Below are positions 47,246 through 56,596 of a stretch of DNA of 64,000 nucleotides, piece by piece. Source of the DNA: Pectobacterium actinidiae. GTDB lineage: Bacteria > Pseudomonadota > Gammaproteobacteria > Enterobacterales > Enterobacteriaceae. The first letter of the stretch is position 1. The number at the start of each line of letters is the position of its first letter. The stretch is taken from NCBI RefSeq assembly GCF_000803315.1, contig NZ_JRMH01000001.1, positions 2,108,001 through 2,172,000 of the forward strand, given 5' to 3'. The notes under the pieces were generated by a model, which did not search any database, was not told the origin of the DNA, and saw nothing but the letters and a program-made list of their open reading frames with translations. Made by a program: the position numbers and the translations under genes.

Positions 47246-48145
47246 TTAGCGGTGTTGATACCGTTTTAACAGCGCCTGAATATCGTTGAGGCGGGAAACG
47301 GCAATGGTAGACAGCTTCTCTTTAGAAACGTTGCGATCGAGCGAGATGCAATCCTTCCACAGTGAACGACCGGCAATCACACCAGAAGCGCCATTTTTCA
47401 ACGCACTTTCTACCTGAGGGAGAAAGGTGGCGTGATCGACACCCGCAGACAGGACGGCCCAGGGAATGTTACCGCAGAGTGTGGTGACGCGCGCACAGGC
47501 TTCATCAGACCCAGGATAAGGAATCTTTAAGACTTTCGCGCCTTGATCGATACAGGCCTGACAGCCTGCCGGAATGAGTTCTGGCAAGAGGCGGGTATAG
47601 GCTTCGCGAGATTCATTTTCCAGAGAGTAGGTCAGAAATTCGACGACGAGCAGTAAATCTTCCTGCGCAAAATCCTGAATCACTTTACGGAGTGTGGCAA
47701 GGTTACGGGTATTGGCATCTGGTATATCCGGGCGAAGGTAGATCATGATTTTTCCGCCGGTGGCACCCCATTCACGGACTTTACGTGCCGTTACGCCGTC
47801 AACCATCGTGGAGATCCGGTAGCCTTCTGGCGTTGTTTCCCACCCTGACGCATCAAGCCCGATAAGCAGGCCCGTATCGCGGGGCAAAATCTTTTCATCT
47901 ATAAGACCCGGTATGGCGCAGATCGGGTCAACCAGGACACAGCCTGCCTCAGCTGCCAGATAGCGAGTGATGTCATATTTTGTTTTTCCTAATGTCTCAT
48001 TGGTAATCGCAGCCTGTGCTTCTGATGTCGGTGCTAATAAAGTTCGCATGCCGCCACGTTGATCGCAGGCAATAACCATCATTGCCCCCGTTGCGTTACA
48101 AATTAATTGATATCCCCGATGCTCAGCGGTTGTCATGGTGTTCAT
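47246..48145 (-). CDS. Class I aldolase of the LacD/YihT (DeoC) family
   Basis: A 299-residue TIM-barrel aldolase related to tagatose-1,6-bisphosphate aldolase LacD and sulfofructose-phosphate aldolase YihT. It shows VIACDQRGGMRTLL near the N-terminus, GAKVLKIPYPG near 205 with the probable Schiff-base Lys, and the WAVLSAGVDHATFL and GASGVIAGRSLW phosphate-binding blocks. ATG 48145 is preferred because the upstream ATGAGGGTAATT is its ribosome-binding site, not its start. Last gene of the leftward PTS operon, 36 bp after the kinase gene, where it would cleave the bisphosphate made by the PfkA-like enzyme into triose phosphates. The exact sugar is unknown. Confidence 0.82.
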   Translation of the reverse strand: MNTMTTAEHRGYQLICNATGAMMVIACDQRGGMRTLLAPTSEAQAAITNETLGKTKYDITRYLAAEAGCVLVDPICAIPGLIDEKILPRDTGLLIGLDASGWETTPEGYRISTMVDGVTARKVREWGATGGKIMIYLRPDIPDANTRNLATLRKVIQDFAQEDLLLVVEFLTYSLENESREAYTRLLPELIPAGCQACIDQGAKVLKIPYPGSDEACARVTTLCGNIPWAVLSAGVDHATFLPQVESALKNGASGVIAGRSLWKDCISLDRNVSKEKLSTIAVSRLNDIQALLKRYQHR

Positions 48146-48181
48146 GATAATTACCCTCATAAAATTAATGTAAATAAGCGA

Positions 48182-48715
48182 TTAATCCAGGTGTGTTTTT
48201 ATCCATTGAATTAATTCCTGATAATTAATGTCCTTATCCTGATCAACCGTGTAACATTTTCCCATACCCATCGGCTGTGCCTGATGCGCGAGTGAAATTA
48301 ATTCCGGCAGATACTCACTGCCGGGATGACCCTTTATTCTTTCATTCATTCTGGTTTGATATCGCTCAGCCACCCGGTCAGGTGAGATGGCATTCCATAT
48401 CTCAAGCGCATGCTGGATGTCACACGAAACCAGATAGTGCTGTAATAGTGATTTTTCGCGAAAACCGAACCACGCATCAAGAATCAGAATACTATTGTCA
48501 GGAGCCTGTCTAACGATATTAAACATGGCCTGATACGCGGCATACCCTAATTTTCTGTTTAACGTTCGGTCAATCGTGTCGCTGAACTGCATCATGAACG
48601 GCTCTTTTATTTCATCGAGACTTAAGCGTGGGAGGCTCAATTCATCCGCAATGATACGCGCTACCGTACTTTTCCCTGATGCGGGAATGCCATTGACTAA
48701 AATAAGTTTTTTCAT
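48182..48715 (-). CDS. P-loop small-molecule kinase
   Basis: A 177-residue AAA_33-type P-loop protein. Walker A GIPASGKSTVA lies at residues 9-19, a DE pair follows at about 33-34, and ILDAWFG near 80 may supply the acceptor-site Asp. It resembles gluconokinase, shikimate-kinase-like and chloramphenicol-phosphotransferase proteins without clearly being any of them. It overlaps the IIA gene by four bases (ATGA), so it belongs to the PTS operon. A kinase here in addition to PTS phosphorylation and a PfkA-like enzyme is surplus to a simple glycolytic route, so it may phosphorylate another intermediate. Confidence 0.65.
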   Translation of the reverse strand: MKKLILVNGIPASGKSTVARIIADELSLPRLSLDEIKEPFMMQFSDTIDRTLNRKLGYAAYQAMFNIVRQAPDNSILILDAWFGFREKSLLQHYLVSCDIQHALEIWNAISPDRVAERYQTRMNERIKGHPGSEYLPELISLAHQAQPMGMGKCYTVDQDKDINYQELIQWIKTHLD

Positions 48716-49149
48716 AAGACTCCGACAATATCATCTGATGTGGTGGCACATCGAATACGAGAGAGCATGTCGTCCTTTTCTAATAGGTTGACGATTGAGG
48801 CGATACCTTCCGTAATATGCGCATCACTGTTAACGCCACCGAACATAATTAAAATATCCACCGGCTCACTTCCGTGAATAGAGAGCGGCGTCTGTAACGT
48901 CAGTAGGCTAAAACAATTCTCCCGAACGCCACATTCAGGGCGCGCATGAGGAATAGCGACTCCTTCATCAAAAACATAATAAGGGCCGTATTCCTTCGTG
49001 TTTTCTATCACCGCGATAGGATACTCATTTGTAATATACCCGGCGCTGATTAAGGGTTGCGCGGCACAATAAATAGCCTCTTCCCATGTCTTGCATATCA
49101 CACCGAGTTGAATGCAATTGTGCTGCAACAGGAAATTTTTTATGCTCAT
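48712..49149 (-). CDS. PTS IIA component, ascorbate/fructose (IIA-2) type
   Basis: A 145-residue PTS EIIA type-2 domain. The phospho-accepting His68 lies in AIPHARPE, as in UlaC. It receives phosphate from HPr and passes it to the separate IIB protein encoded upstream. Residues such as FDEGVAIPHARP and LLEKDDMLSRI are family blocks. The gene is six bases after the small coiled-coil gene and overlaps the kinase gene. Together with IIC and IIB in this operon it makes a complete permease of the L-ascorbate family. Confidence 0.85.
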   Translation of the reverse strand: MSIKNFLLQHNCIQLGVICKTWEEAIYCAAQPLISAGYITNEYPIAVIENTKEYGPYYVFDEGVAIPHARPECGVRENCFSLLTLQTPLSIHGSEPVDILIMFGGVNSDAHITEGIASIVNLLEKDDMLSRIRCATTSDDIVGVL

Positions 49150-49155
49150 AAAACC

Positions 49156-49434
49156 TCATATATTTTTCCGAATGGTATTTCTGAGTTCATCTATCTGAAT
49201 AAAAATACGATCAACGCGTTCCCGATAGTCAGAATGTGAAGAAAATAACTGAATGGCCTGATTGTATTTAATCATTAGCGCTTTTTGCGTTTCACTATGC
49301 CCCGGGTTTTGTGTTAAACGAGATTCAAGTTCCGCTAATTCTTCCTCCATTTCCCTGACGCGATTGTCATTCGTATTATCGCGATGGTCGGAAGAGGGAC
49401 CAGGGGATAAAAAGCGTTTGAGCAGAGAAAACAT
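49156..49434 (-). CDS. Small coiled-coil protein within the PTS operon
   Basis: A 92-residue, mostly charged protein. Residues 25-45 (VREMEEELAELESRL) have a clear heptad pattern and residues 50-90 are also helical, so a coiled coil or helical hairpin is likely. There is no signal peptide and no known motif. It lies between the IIC and IIA genes with small gaps (44 and 6 bp), so it is translated with them. I do not recognise it. It could be an assembly or regulatory partner of the permease, by position only. Confidence 0.7.
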   Translation of the reverse strand: MFSLLKRFLSPGPSSDHRDNTNDNRVREMEEELAELESRLTQNPGHSETQKALMIKYNQAIQLFSSHSDYRERVDRIFIQIDELRNTIRKNI

Positions 49435-49478
49435 AGTGACTCCTTAAGCTATTTGCATCATGACGACAGGCCAGTGCG

Positions 49479-50816
49479 CTATTGCGATAGTTTACGGTTC
49501 GCAATAAAAGCAATAAAAGCAACGAACGCGACAAAGGCGGCGACAAATAACCAGTCTTGCTGGAAGGCGTGTCCTAATATCAGGCCAGTACTGATGACAT
49601 CGGAATCACTGAAGGTGACGCCAGTAAAGCCGAAAACTTCCAGTAATGGCACCAGAATAGCGGGCAACAGCGTAATGAAAAGGCCATGAACGACACCGCC
49701 GATGACGGCACCACGTCGTCCTCCCAGCGCGTTACCAAAAATACCGGCGGTTCCGCCCGCAAAGAAGTTGGTTAATAACCCTGGCAAAATCATTGCCAGC
49801 CCAAACATCGGGAAGATCAACATCCCCAGAATGGAACCGACGGTGGTCGCCAGGAACCCGACAATCACGGCGTTGGGCGCATAAGGGAAGAGTACCGGGC
49901 AATCCAACGCGGGTTTGGCGTTAGGCACCAGACGCATAGCGATACCTCGAAAGGCGGGAACCAGTTCATTAAGCAACAGACGTACACCGCTGTAGAGAAC
50001 GAAAACGCCTGCGACAAACTGCATGGACTGCATGAAGGAATACATCAGATAGTTGACGCCATTGGCGTACTGCGCGATGTAGGCCGGTCCCGCTGCCACG
50101 GCGGGGATGAGATACATCGGCACCATGACGACGGCCATCGACAGGTAGGTATCTTGCAAGAATTTGAAATTATCAGGCAGCGCTAAATCTTCCGTGGATT
50201 TGGAGTTTTTACCGACGACCCGAGCGACGGCGGCCTGCACCAAATACCCGATAGTACAAAAATGTCCCAGCGCAACATCATCGGAATTCGTGATTTTACG
50301 GACAATCGGCTGCGCCAGCGCTGGCATCAGTACCGCCATAATGCCGCCAAATATGCCTCCGGTTAGGATCAGTGTCGCGCCGGTCAAGCCCGATTTATAG
50401 CCGATTACGGTACCGATTGTTGCCATCCACAGCAGAGCCTGTCCCGTCAGGAAGATATATTTAAAGGGGGTGATTCGCGCGATAAGGATGTTAACGGCAA
50501 AGATCACCATGAGCGTTAACGCGACTTCTGACCCGAGCTCGCGGTTTGCCAGCCCGGCGATGGCGGCAACATCGGTGATGTAGCCTTTCATGCCAAAGCC
50601 TTGAGTAAAGATGCTGTTCAAATACGTCAGGGTATCGACGATGATGTTAATCCCCGCCATCATGATGAGGAAACCGAGCAGTGTCTTGAACGTCCCCTCT
50701 GCTGTTTTCCCTACCGATTTCTTCTGTAAAATTAATCCGATCATGGCGATCAGCGCGATTAATATAGATGCCTGGCCTAATAAATCTTTCACAATGAAAT
50801 TGATAACGGTATTCAT
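49479..50816 (-). CDS. PTS IIC permease of the ascorbate (UlaA/SgaT) family
   Basis: A 445-residue polytopic IIC with about eleven hydrophobic segments. It resembles UlaA: the N-terminal KKSVGKTAEGTFKTLLGF, the internal SKSTEDLALPDNFKFLQDTYLSM (UlaA has ESVEDLKLPGWLNIFHD), and ALDCPVLFPYAPNAVIVGF. This family translocates L-ascorbate and some less well-known substrates with phosphorylation. It is encoded downstream of a PfkA-like kinase and IIB and upstream of IIA. Because the accompanying enzymes are a phosphofructokinase and a bisphosphate aldolase and not the UlaDEFG enzymes, ascorbate is unlikely as the substrate. Confidence 0.85.
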   Translation of the reverse strand: MNTVINFIVKDLLGQASILIALIAMIGLILQKKSVGKTAEGTFKTLLGFLIMMAGINIIVDTLTYLNSIFTQGFGMKGYITDVAAIAGLANRELGSEVALTLMVIFAVNILIARITPFKYIFLTGQALLWMATIGTVIGYKSGLTGATLILTGGIFGGIMAVLMPALAQPIVRKITNSDDVALGHFCTIGYLVQAAVARVVGKNSKSTEDLALPDNFKFLQDTYLSMAVVMVPMYLIPAVAAGPAYIAQYANGVNYLMYSFMQSMQFVAGVFVLYSGVRLLLNELVPAFRGIAMRLVPNAKPALDCPVLFPYAPNAVIVGFLATTVGSILGMLIFPMFGLAMILPGLLTNFFAGGTAGIFGNALGGRRGAVIGGVVHGLFITLLPAILVPLLEVFGFTGVTFSDSDVISTGLILGHAFQQDWLFVAAFVAFVAFIAFIANRKLSQ

Positions 50817-50829
50817 TTTTCACCTCATG

Positions 50830-51123
50830 CTATTGATGAGCCTGGATATACGCTAAAATTTTTTCTTCTATTTCATCTTTGTCGGTCAGTTTATTAAGAA
50901 TGATGATTCTTTTTTTCTCATCTTCACTGGCATCACTATTCAGAATGTCAGCAAATATTTTCTGAGTTAGAATAACGTCATAATTGAAGGCCGACGCTTC
51001 TGAAATCGTGGTGTGATTTATTTCTGCATCAATCCCCAGTTTTTTTAGTACGGATTTCGCACTCATTTCGATAGCGAAACTGGAACCTAATCCACAGCCG
51101 CAAACGCAAAGTACTTTCAACAT
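50830..51123 (-). CDS. PTS IIB component (ascorbate/galactitol type)
   Basis: A 97-residue IIB. The phospho-cysteine Cys8 is in VCVCGCGLGSS, as in UlaB and other ascorbate-type IIB proteins; there are additional cysteines at 6 and 10. It accepts phosphate from IIA and passes it to the sugar carried by IIC. ATG 51123 follows GAGG at 8 bases; the frame is open further upstream only within the kinase gene. It starts 11 bases beyond the stop codon position of the overlapping PfkA-like gene's end (51134) and is followed after 13 bp by IIC. Confidence 0.85.
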   Translation of the reverse strand: MLKVLCVCGCGLGSSFAIEMSAKSVLKKLGIDAEINHTTISEASAFNYDVILTQKIFADILNSDASEDEKKRIIILNKLTDKDEIEEKILAYIQAHQ

Positions 51124-51133
51124 AATCATGGCC

Positions 51134-52114
51134 TCATATAAGATGATGAGCTTTCGCGAGCTTGTAAAAGTGACTGTCAACATCAACCAAACGTCGTTCG
51201 GAATCCTCCAGGTCGATAGGAATGGCCTTGTTGTTATTATTAATAATGATGATTTTATTGGTGAGTCCGGCGTTAATACACCGAACCACTTCTTCTGCTA
51301 ACAGGGTGCCCTGAATAATTTCTTCCCCGGTGGGCGCGCCATTTCGTAAACCGTATCCCAAAATAGTTTTTCGGATACGGATACCAATCTTATGCTCTAG
51401 TTTTTTGATAATGGTGTCGATAGCGCCCTGAAAGCCAGGCGTATATTCATGGGTATAGCCTTCAGAGCATAAAATGATTACGCTGTTTTGTTCTTTGATT
51501 TTCTCCCGAATACAGTGTGATAATTTATCAATATCCCACGGTGATTCTGGAATGAGTGCGACATCTGCATTGCTCTTTAATGCCGCCTGCAATGTTAATT
51601 CACCGCAATAACCGCCGAGTAATTCAATCATGAATACCCGTCCTTGTAGTCCACGGCCTGTATTGCGCAATTTTTCTACTTCACTCATTACCTGCTCACA
51701 GGCGGTAGAAAAACCGATCGTATAGCTGTTGCCTGAAATATCATTATCAATCGTCATTCCTACGCCATAGCAATGAATACCATAGTGACTTAATTCTTTT
51801 AGAAATTGGAATGAGCCATCTCCTCCAGCCATAATGAGCGCGTCGATTTTTTGTTTTTGAATGTTTTTGACGATTTGCTCATAATCCGTTTTTCTACATT
51901 TTCCGCTTTTTCTCCCAGAGGTGATCAAAGGCATGGCTGAGAGGGAATAATCCACTAAATCGCGGCGAGTAAGGACTTTACAGCAGTTATCGATAAGACC
52001 ATTAATGCCACCATCGAAAATGACAATGTCGGAGGCAGTCATTCTATTCACCTGAAAGATGAAGTTATTTATTCCGCTAACGTCACCGCCGCTAATGACT
52101 AATCCAATTTTCAT
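51134..52114 (-). CDS. PfkA-family sugar-phosphate kinase
   Basis: A 326-residue ATP-dependent phosphofructokinase-fold protein. Visible motifs are SGGDVSGINN (residues 8-17), GGDGS near 95, and GMTIDNDI near 118 with the catalytic Asp. In place of the usual E. coli MGR stretch it has LLGGYCGE. These differences and the about 40% GC content separate it from housekeeping PfkA. It would convert the phosphorylated sugar delivered by the adjoining PTS to a bisphosphate for the LacD-like aldolase. First gene of the operon. ATG 52114 is chosen (AGAGGG 5 bases upstream); an ATG one codon earlier is possible. The GC content is estimated by eye. Confidence 0.82.
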   Translation of the reverse strand: MKIGLVISGGDVSGINNFIFQVNRMTASDIVIFDGGINGLIDNCCKVLTRRDLVDYSLSAMPLITSGRKSGKCRKTDYEQIVKNIQKQKIDALIMAGGDGSFQFLKELSHYGIHCYGVGMTIDNDISGNSYTIGFSTACEQVMSEVEKLRNTGRGLQGRVFMIELLGGYCGELTLQAALKSNADVALIPESPWDIDKLSHCIREKIKEQNSVIILCSEGYTHEYTPGFQGAIDTIIKKLEHKIGIRIRKTILGYGLRNGAPTGEEIIQGTLLAEEVVRCINAGLTNKIIIINNNNKAIPIDLEDSERRLVDVDSHFYKLAKAHHLI

Positions 52115-52199
52115 CATCGCCCTCTGGAAATATGAATAACCATCGTGTGAACACAATGTTATTAAACTGATAAGGCGTTTTTTTGATGAATGTCGCAAA

Positions 52200-52205
52200 A
52201 TTGTA
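52200..52205 (-). promoter_or_regulatory. Possible -10 element (tacaat on the minus strand) of the PTS operon
   Basis: Read on the minus strand, tacaat lies about 85 bases before the PfkA-like start, with a poor -35 (aagaca) 18 bases upstream, as expected for an activator-dependent promoter. Confidence 0.4.
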
Positions 52206-52255
52206 TTTAACTACGGGGTCGAGTGTCTTGACAGTCATGTTGTTGATTCGATTGT

Positions 52256-52271
52256 TGTGATGGTTATCACT
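52256..52271. promoter_or_regulatory. Putative CRP site of the PTS operon
   Basis: tgtga-tggtta-tcact matches the CRP consensus TGTGA-N6-TCACA at nine of ten specified bases. Its centre lies about 70 bases upstream of the start predicted from the -10 element, the spacing typical of class I CRP activation. Confidence 0.6.
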
Positions 52272-52460
52272 ATTTAAAAATAGCCAACCCGACTAACTTA
52301 TTAATTCATTTGGTATTTAACATTTTCATCTTTTTTATTTTTCTTATGCTTTCCAGCTAAAAAGTGAATACGCATTTTGTGAATGATTTCACAGTTATTT
52401 CGTTACGATCATCAGTTGAGTAAGTGATTCGGGTGAGGCACACGCAAGTGGGCCGCGTCG

Positions 52461-52500
<40 letters not shown>

Positions 52501-52652
52501 GATAAATGCTATCGTCGAAGCGGGTGACAATTCTTTCCTAAATGCTAGAGTAGTCTTCAGTTTCACCTTTTAACTAGTGTTTTATTCCATCAAATAAGCA
52601 TTTTTCCAGTAGATTAGACGGTCTTTAACGGAAATAAAGGGAGAGCGGTAGC

Positions 52653-53906
52653 ATGCGGGTTGTGATTCTGGGAAGTGGCGTCGTTGGCGTAAGTACCGCC
52701 TGGTATCTTGCGCAGGCAGGGCATAATGTTACCGTAATCGACAGGCAACCGGAGCCTGCGTTGGAAACCAGTGCTGGAAATGCCGGACAGATTTCCCCCG
52801 GCTATGCTGCGCCTTGGGCTGCGCCGGGAATACCGCTGAAAGCGATAAAGTGGATGTTTCAGCGCCATGCACCGCTGGCCATCCGGCCTGACTTTACGGC
52901 GGCACAACTGTGCTGGATGTGGCAAATGTTGATCAACTGCGATGCGCGCCACTATAAAACGAATAAAGCGCGGATGGTGCGTCTGGCGGAATACAGCCGC
53001 GATTGCTTGCAAGCGCTGCGGCAGGATACCGGTATCGAGTACGAAGGCCGGCAAGGGGGAACGCTGCAACTGTTTCGCACTGAACAGCAATATGACAATG
53101 CGACACGAGATATCGCCGTGCTGGAAGAGGCTGGCGTACCGTATCAACTGTTGACTCGCCATGAGCTAGCCTCGGTTGAACCTGCGCTGGCGAACGTGGC
53201 GGGTAAACTGACTGGCGGGCTACGTTTACCGCATGACGAGACAGGAGACTGCCAGCTGTTTACTCGCCAACTGGCGGCGATGTCCGCCGAGGCCGGCGTC
53301 ACCTTTAAATTGGGGCGTAACATTCGTCAGTTGCGGGTTGAAGGGCAGAGCGTGACGGGCGTGCAGTGCGACGACGAAATCATCACGGCAGATGCCTATG
53401 TGATGGCCTGCGGTTCTTATTCCACGGGACTTTTGCGCCAGTGGTTCGATATTCCTGTCTATCCGCTGAAAGGCTATTCGCTGACGATCCCGCTAGCAGA
53501 TGATGCCTCGGCACCGGTTTCTACGGTGCTGGATGAAACGTACAAAGTGGCAATTACTCGCTTTGATCGCCGCATCCGCGTTGGAGGAATGGCAGAGGTT
53601 GTGGGCTTCAACACTGAACTGAATCCCAAGCGCCGTGAAACGTTGGAAATGGTGGTGCGCGATCTCTATCCTCATTGCGGCCCGATTGAGCAAGCAACAT
53701 TCTGGACGGGGTTGCGCCCGATGACGCCAGACGGCACGCCGCTGGTAGGGCGCTCACCGTTGAAAAATCTGTATCTGAATACGGGGCACGGCACGCTGGG
53801 CTGGACGATGGCCTGCGGATCGGGGAAATTACTGGCGGATATTCTGTCGGACAAATCACCGGAGATTGCGTCCGATGATTTGTCCGTGGAGAGGTATACG
53901 CGTTAG
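52653..53906 (+). CDS. dadA: D-amino acid dehydrogenase small subunit DadA
   Basis: A 417-residue FAD oxidoreductase of the DAO family, slightly shorter than the 432 residues of E. coli. It starts [19 protein letters not shown] (GxGxxG, residues 7-12), then [20 protein letters not shown] and, near the C-terminus, [16 protein letters not shown]. It oxidises D-amino acids, mainly D-alanine, to keto acids on the inner membrane. In E. coli it precedes the alanine racemase gene dadX, which is not found here; a Bcr-type exporter gene lies convergently 16 bp away. Confidence 0.94.
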   Translation: MRVVILGSGVVGVSTAWYLAQAGHNVTVIDRQPEPALETSAGNAGQISPGYAAPWAAPGIPLKAIKWMFQRHAPLAIRPDFTAAQLCWMWQMLINCDARHYKTNKARMVRLAEYSRDCLQALRQDTGIEYEGRQGGTLQLFRTEQQYDNATRDIAVLEEAGVPYQLLTRHELASVEPALANVAGKLTGGLRLPHDETGDCQLFTRQLAAMSAEAGVTFKLGRNIRQLRVEGQSVTGVQCDDEIITADAYVMACGSYSTGLLRQWFDIPVYPLKGYSLTIPLADDASAPVSTVLDETYKVAITRFDRRIRVGGMAEVVGFNTELNPKRRETLEMVVRDLYPHCGPIEQATFWTGLRPMTPDGTPLVGRSPLKNLYLNTGHGTLGWTMACGSGKLLADILSDKSPEIASDDLSVERYTR

Positions 53907-53922
53907 CGTATCGGTATTTTGA

Positions 53923-55122
53923 TTAACTACGGGGCAGCGATGTAATGCTGCCCTTATGGTTCCGCGTGAGCAGACGAGCGCGTATCGCCAATAGGGCTGC
54001 ACAGAGCATCACCAGCGCCAGTGATATTTTTGACGGCAGAGGGAGTGCCATCGCGATCAGTCCCAGCGCTGCACCGCCCGCCATTTGCACAAACCCGACC
54101 ATCGCCGATGCAATTCCCGCCTCATTGGAATAAGGTTCCAGCGCATAGCTGGTGGACGGTCCGATCAAAAATGCCAGACCGGCACAGGCCAGCGCAACGG
54201 GCAGCATGTAGGTTGGCCAGGTATCTTGCATCGCTTCGGGTAAGAGAACGACGCCGCTGAGCAGCGAAAGAAAACCCGTCCCCATCAGCAGGCTACCGAT
54301 AGCCAGACAGCGTGGCCGACCGACTTTGCGGATAATACGATTCGCAAAGAAGCTGACCAGCATGATCCAAAAACCGTTTACGCCGAAGGCAATCGAAAAC
54401 TCAAGCGGCGTGAGCTGGGCGTCATTCATCAATACCACGGGAGAGAAGGTGACATAGGTTAACGCCATCCCCATCGCGCCCGCGTTGACTGAGGCAAATC
54501 CGAGAAAGTGTCGTTCGGATAACAAACGTGCGTATTGGCGTAGCGGCAAGCCATGTACGGGCAGCGTTGAAGCTGGTCGCGTTTCGGGAAGGAAACGGAT
54601 GACGAGAGCCAGAACCACGATGCTGTAGCCCGCCAGGAACCAGAAGGGCGCACGCCAGCCGAAGGCTTCGGCCAAAAGCCCACCGAATAGCGGTGCCAGT
54701 GCTGGCACAATGTTCAACGTGCCGTTAAGGAAACCATAGGTTCTGGCGGCATCGTCACCGTTAAGTTTGTCGCGCACACTGCTGAAAATGGCAACAGCGG
54801 TACAACAGACGGCCAGCCCTTGGAAAAGACGTGAGAGGATGAACAGCGTGGCATTGGTAGCCAGCGCGGCCATGATCGCACCGATGAGATAGATCATCAC
54901 GCCAGCCAGCGCCATCGGGCGTCGACCGTACTTATCGACCAGCGGCCCCGCCAGAAGTTGGCCTAATCCCATGATCAGAATAAACAGTGCGACGGTAGAC
55001 TGAATCAGCGATTCGGGGCTGTTCAGCGCCACAGCGATGGCGGGAATAAGCGGTAAATAGATGTCAATGCCCAGCGGACCGAGTAGAACCAGAGCCAGTA
55101 AGATCAGAACAAATCGTTGCAT
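53923..55122 (-). CDS. Bcr/CflA-type MFS drug exporter
   Basis: A 399-residue twelve-helix major facilitator of the Bcr/CflA (DHA1) group. It begins MQRFVLILLALVLLGPLGIDIYLPLIPAIA and carries GPLVDKYGRRPMALAG, the family's loop 2-3 motif. Relatives export bicyclomycin, chloramphenicol or dipeptides. Convergent to dadA with 16 bp between stop codons; no regulator adjoins. Substrate cannot be predicted. Confidence 0.85.
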   Translation of the reverse strand: MQRFVLILLALVLLGPLGIDIYLPLIPAIAVALNSPESLIQSTVALFILIMGLGQLLAGPLVDKYGRRPMALAGVMIYLIGAIMAALATNATLFILSRLFQGLAVCCTAVAIFSSVRDKLNGDDAARTYGFLNGTLNIVPALAPLFGGLLAEAFGWRAPFWFLAGYSIVVLALVIRFLPETRPASTLPVHGLPLRQYARLLSERHFLGFASVNAGAMGMALTYVTFSPVVLMNDAQLTPLEFSIAFGVNGFWIMLVSFFANRIIRKVGRPRCLAIGSLLMGTGFLSLLSGVVLLPEAMQDTWPTYMLPVALACAGLAFLIGPSTSYALEPYSNEAGIASAMVGFVQMAGGAALGLIAMALPLPSKISLALVMLCAALLAIRARLLTRNHKGSITSLPRS

Positions 55123-55285
55123 AACAAAACAGAAATCTACGTTTTATGGGCTCGACAGGGTAATCCGCACCGTGGCGGAAGGAAAGCGTTATCTTTGTGA
55201 CAATGTCACGAAAATGGCGATTAACCTGCTGCGAAAGGAATCAGCCAGTTAGCGATTAACAGATAACTGGCCGATTGAGATGTGG

Positions 55286-56560
55286 CTAATGTCCTACCGT
55301 TTGTTTACGGAAGAGTTCACGGAAGACAGGGTAAATATCATCCTGATCGCGAATATGCTGCATGGCGAAATTATCGAACGTATCGCGCAGCGTTTCATAT
55401 TCGCGCCAGAGCGTCTGGTGTGAACGTCGGGTGATTTCAATATAGCTATAGTAACGCACCATCGGCAGAAGCTGATTCGCCAGAATCTGGTGACACAACG
55501 GAGAGTCATCAGCCCAGTTATCGCCATCCGAGGCCTGTGCCGCGTAGATATTCCACTGCGACGGATCGTAACGCTCGCGAACCACTTCCTCCATCAGTTT
55601 TAACGCACTAGAGACAATGGTGCCGCCCGTTTCCTGAGAGTAGAAGAACTCCTGTTCATCGACCTCTTTCGCCTGCGTGTGGTGGCGAATATAGACGACG
55701 TCGACGTTTTTATAATTTCTGCTGAGGAACAGATACAACAGAATATAAAAGCGCTTCGCCATGTCTTTCGTCGCCTGATCCATCGAGCCGGACACGTCCA
55801 TCAAACAGAACATCACCGCCTGGCTCGACGGCTCAGCCCGGCGCTCATAGTTCCTGTAGCGCAGGTCAAACGTATCGATAAAAGGCACACGGGCGATTTT
55901 CTGGCGCAGTTCGGTGATTTCCTGCCGCAGCCGTTCCTCTTCCAGCAATTGTGCGGGTTCGGTATGCGCCAACTGTTCCAGCGTTTCTTCCAGTTCATGC
56001 AGCGTGCGTCGTTTACCTGCTGTCATCGCCATACGGCGTGCCAGCGAGTTTTGCAGCGAGCGCACCACGCTGATATTGGCCGGAACGCCGTTAGCGGTGT
56101 ACCCGGCACGGTGCGTTTTGTACTCGGTCATCTGCCGATGCTGGGTCTTCTTCAGATTCGGCAGCGCCAGATCTTCAAACAGCAGGTCCAGATATTCGTC
56201 TTTGGAGATCTGAAAGACAAATTCATCCTCGCCTTCGCCGTCTTTACTGGCGTCCCCCTGACCGGAACCACCGCCGCCACCTCCTTGTGGCCGCTCGATT
56301 TTGTCGTTCTGTACGAAGTGATCGTTGCCCGGGTGGACGCGGTGGCGGCGTCCTCCTCGGCCCTGATGGAACATCGGTTCGTTGATGTCTGCATTGGGGA
56401 TCGAGACTGACTCCCCGCTTTCGATGTCGGTCACCGAACGCTTATTTATGGCCTCGGAAATCGACTGTTTTATTTGCGACTTATAGCGGCGCAGAAAGCG
56501 TTGGCGGTTCACCGTGCTTTTGTTTTTGCCGTTCAGCCGTCGGTCAATAAAATAGGCCAT
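55286..56560 (-). CDS. yeaH: YeaH/YhbH-family VWA protein
   Basis: A 424-residue protein matching Yea[27 protein letters not shown] at the N-terminus, a Gly-rich region ([22 protein letters not shown], about residues 98-118) and a C-terminal von Willebrand A-like domain with the MIDAS-like DVSGSMDQ (near 265). It is partner to the kinase YeaG, with which it is co-transcribed under general-stress/nitrogen-starvation control in E. coli; the mechanism is unclear. ATG 56560 is preceded by GGGGGA at 5 bases. Confidence 0.93.
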   Translation of the reverse strand: MAYFIDRRLNGKNKSTVNRQRFLRRYKSQIKQSISEAINKRSVTDIESGESVSIPNADINEPMFHQGRGGRRHRVHPGNDHFVQNDKIERPQGGGGGGSGQGDASKDGEGEDEFVFQISKDEYLDLLFEDLALPNLKKTQHRQMTEYKTHRAGYTANGVPANISVVRSLQNSLARRMAMTAGKRRTLHELEETLEQLAHTEPAQLLEEERLRQEITELRQKIARVPFIDTFDLRYRNYERRAEPSSQAVMFCLMDVSGSMDQATKDMAKRFYILLYLFLSRNYKNVDVVYIRHHTQAKEVDEQEFFYSQETGGTIVSSALKLMEEVVRERYDPSQWNIYAAQASDGDNWADDSPLCHQILANQLLPMVRYYSYIEITRRSHQTLWREYETLRDTFDNFAMQHIRDQDDIYPVFRELFRKQTVGH

Positions 56561-56596
56561 GTTTCCCCCAAACGCTGTTGCCAGCATCGTACGTCA

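Noticed and set aside
37521..52114. Prophage or integrative element
   Set aside because: No integrase, transposase, phage structural gene, tRNA target or direct repeats were found.
55679..56410. A 243-codon open frame on the plus strand opposite yeaH
   Set aside because: It mirrors the yeaH coding sequence, lacks a ribosome-binding site and resembles nothing.
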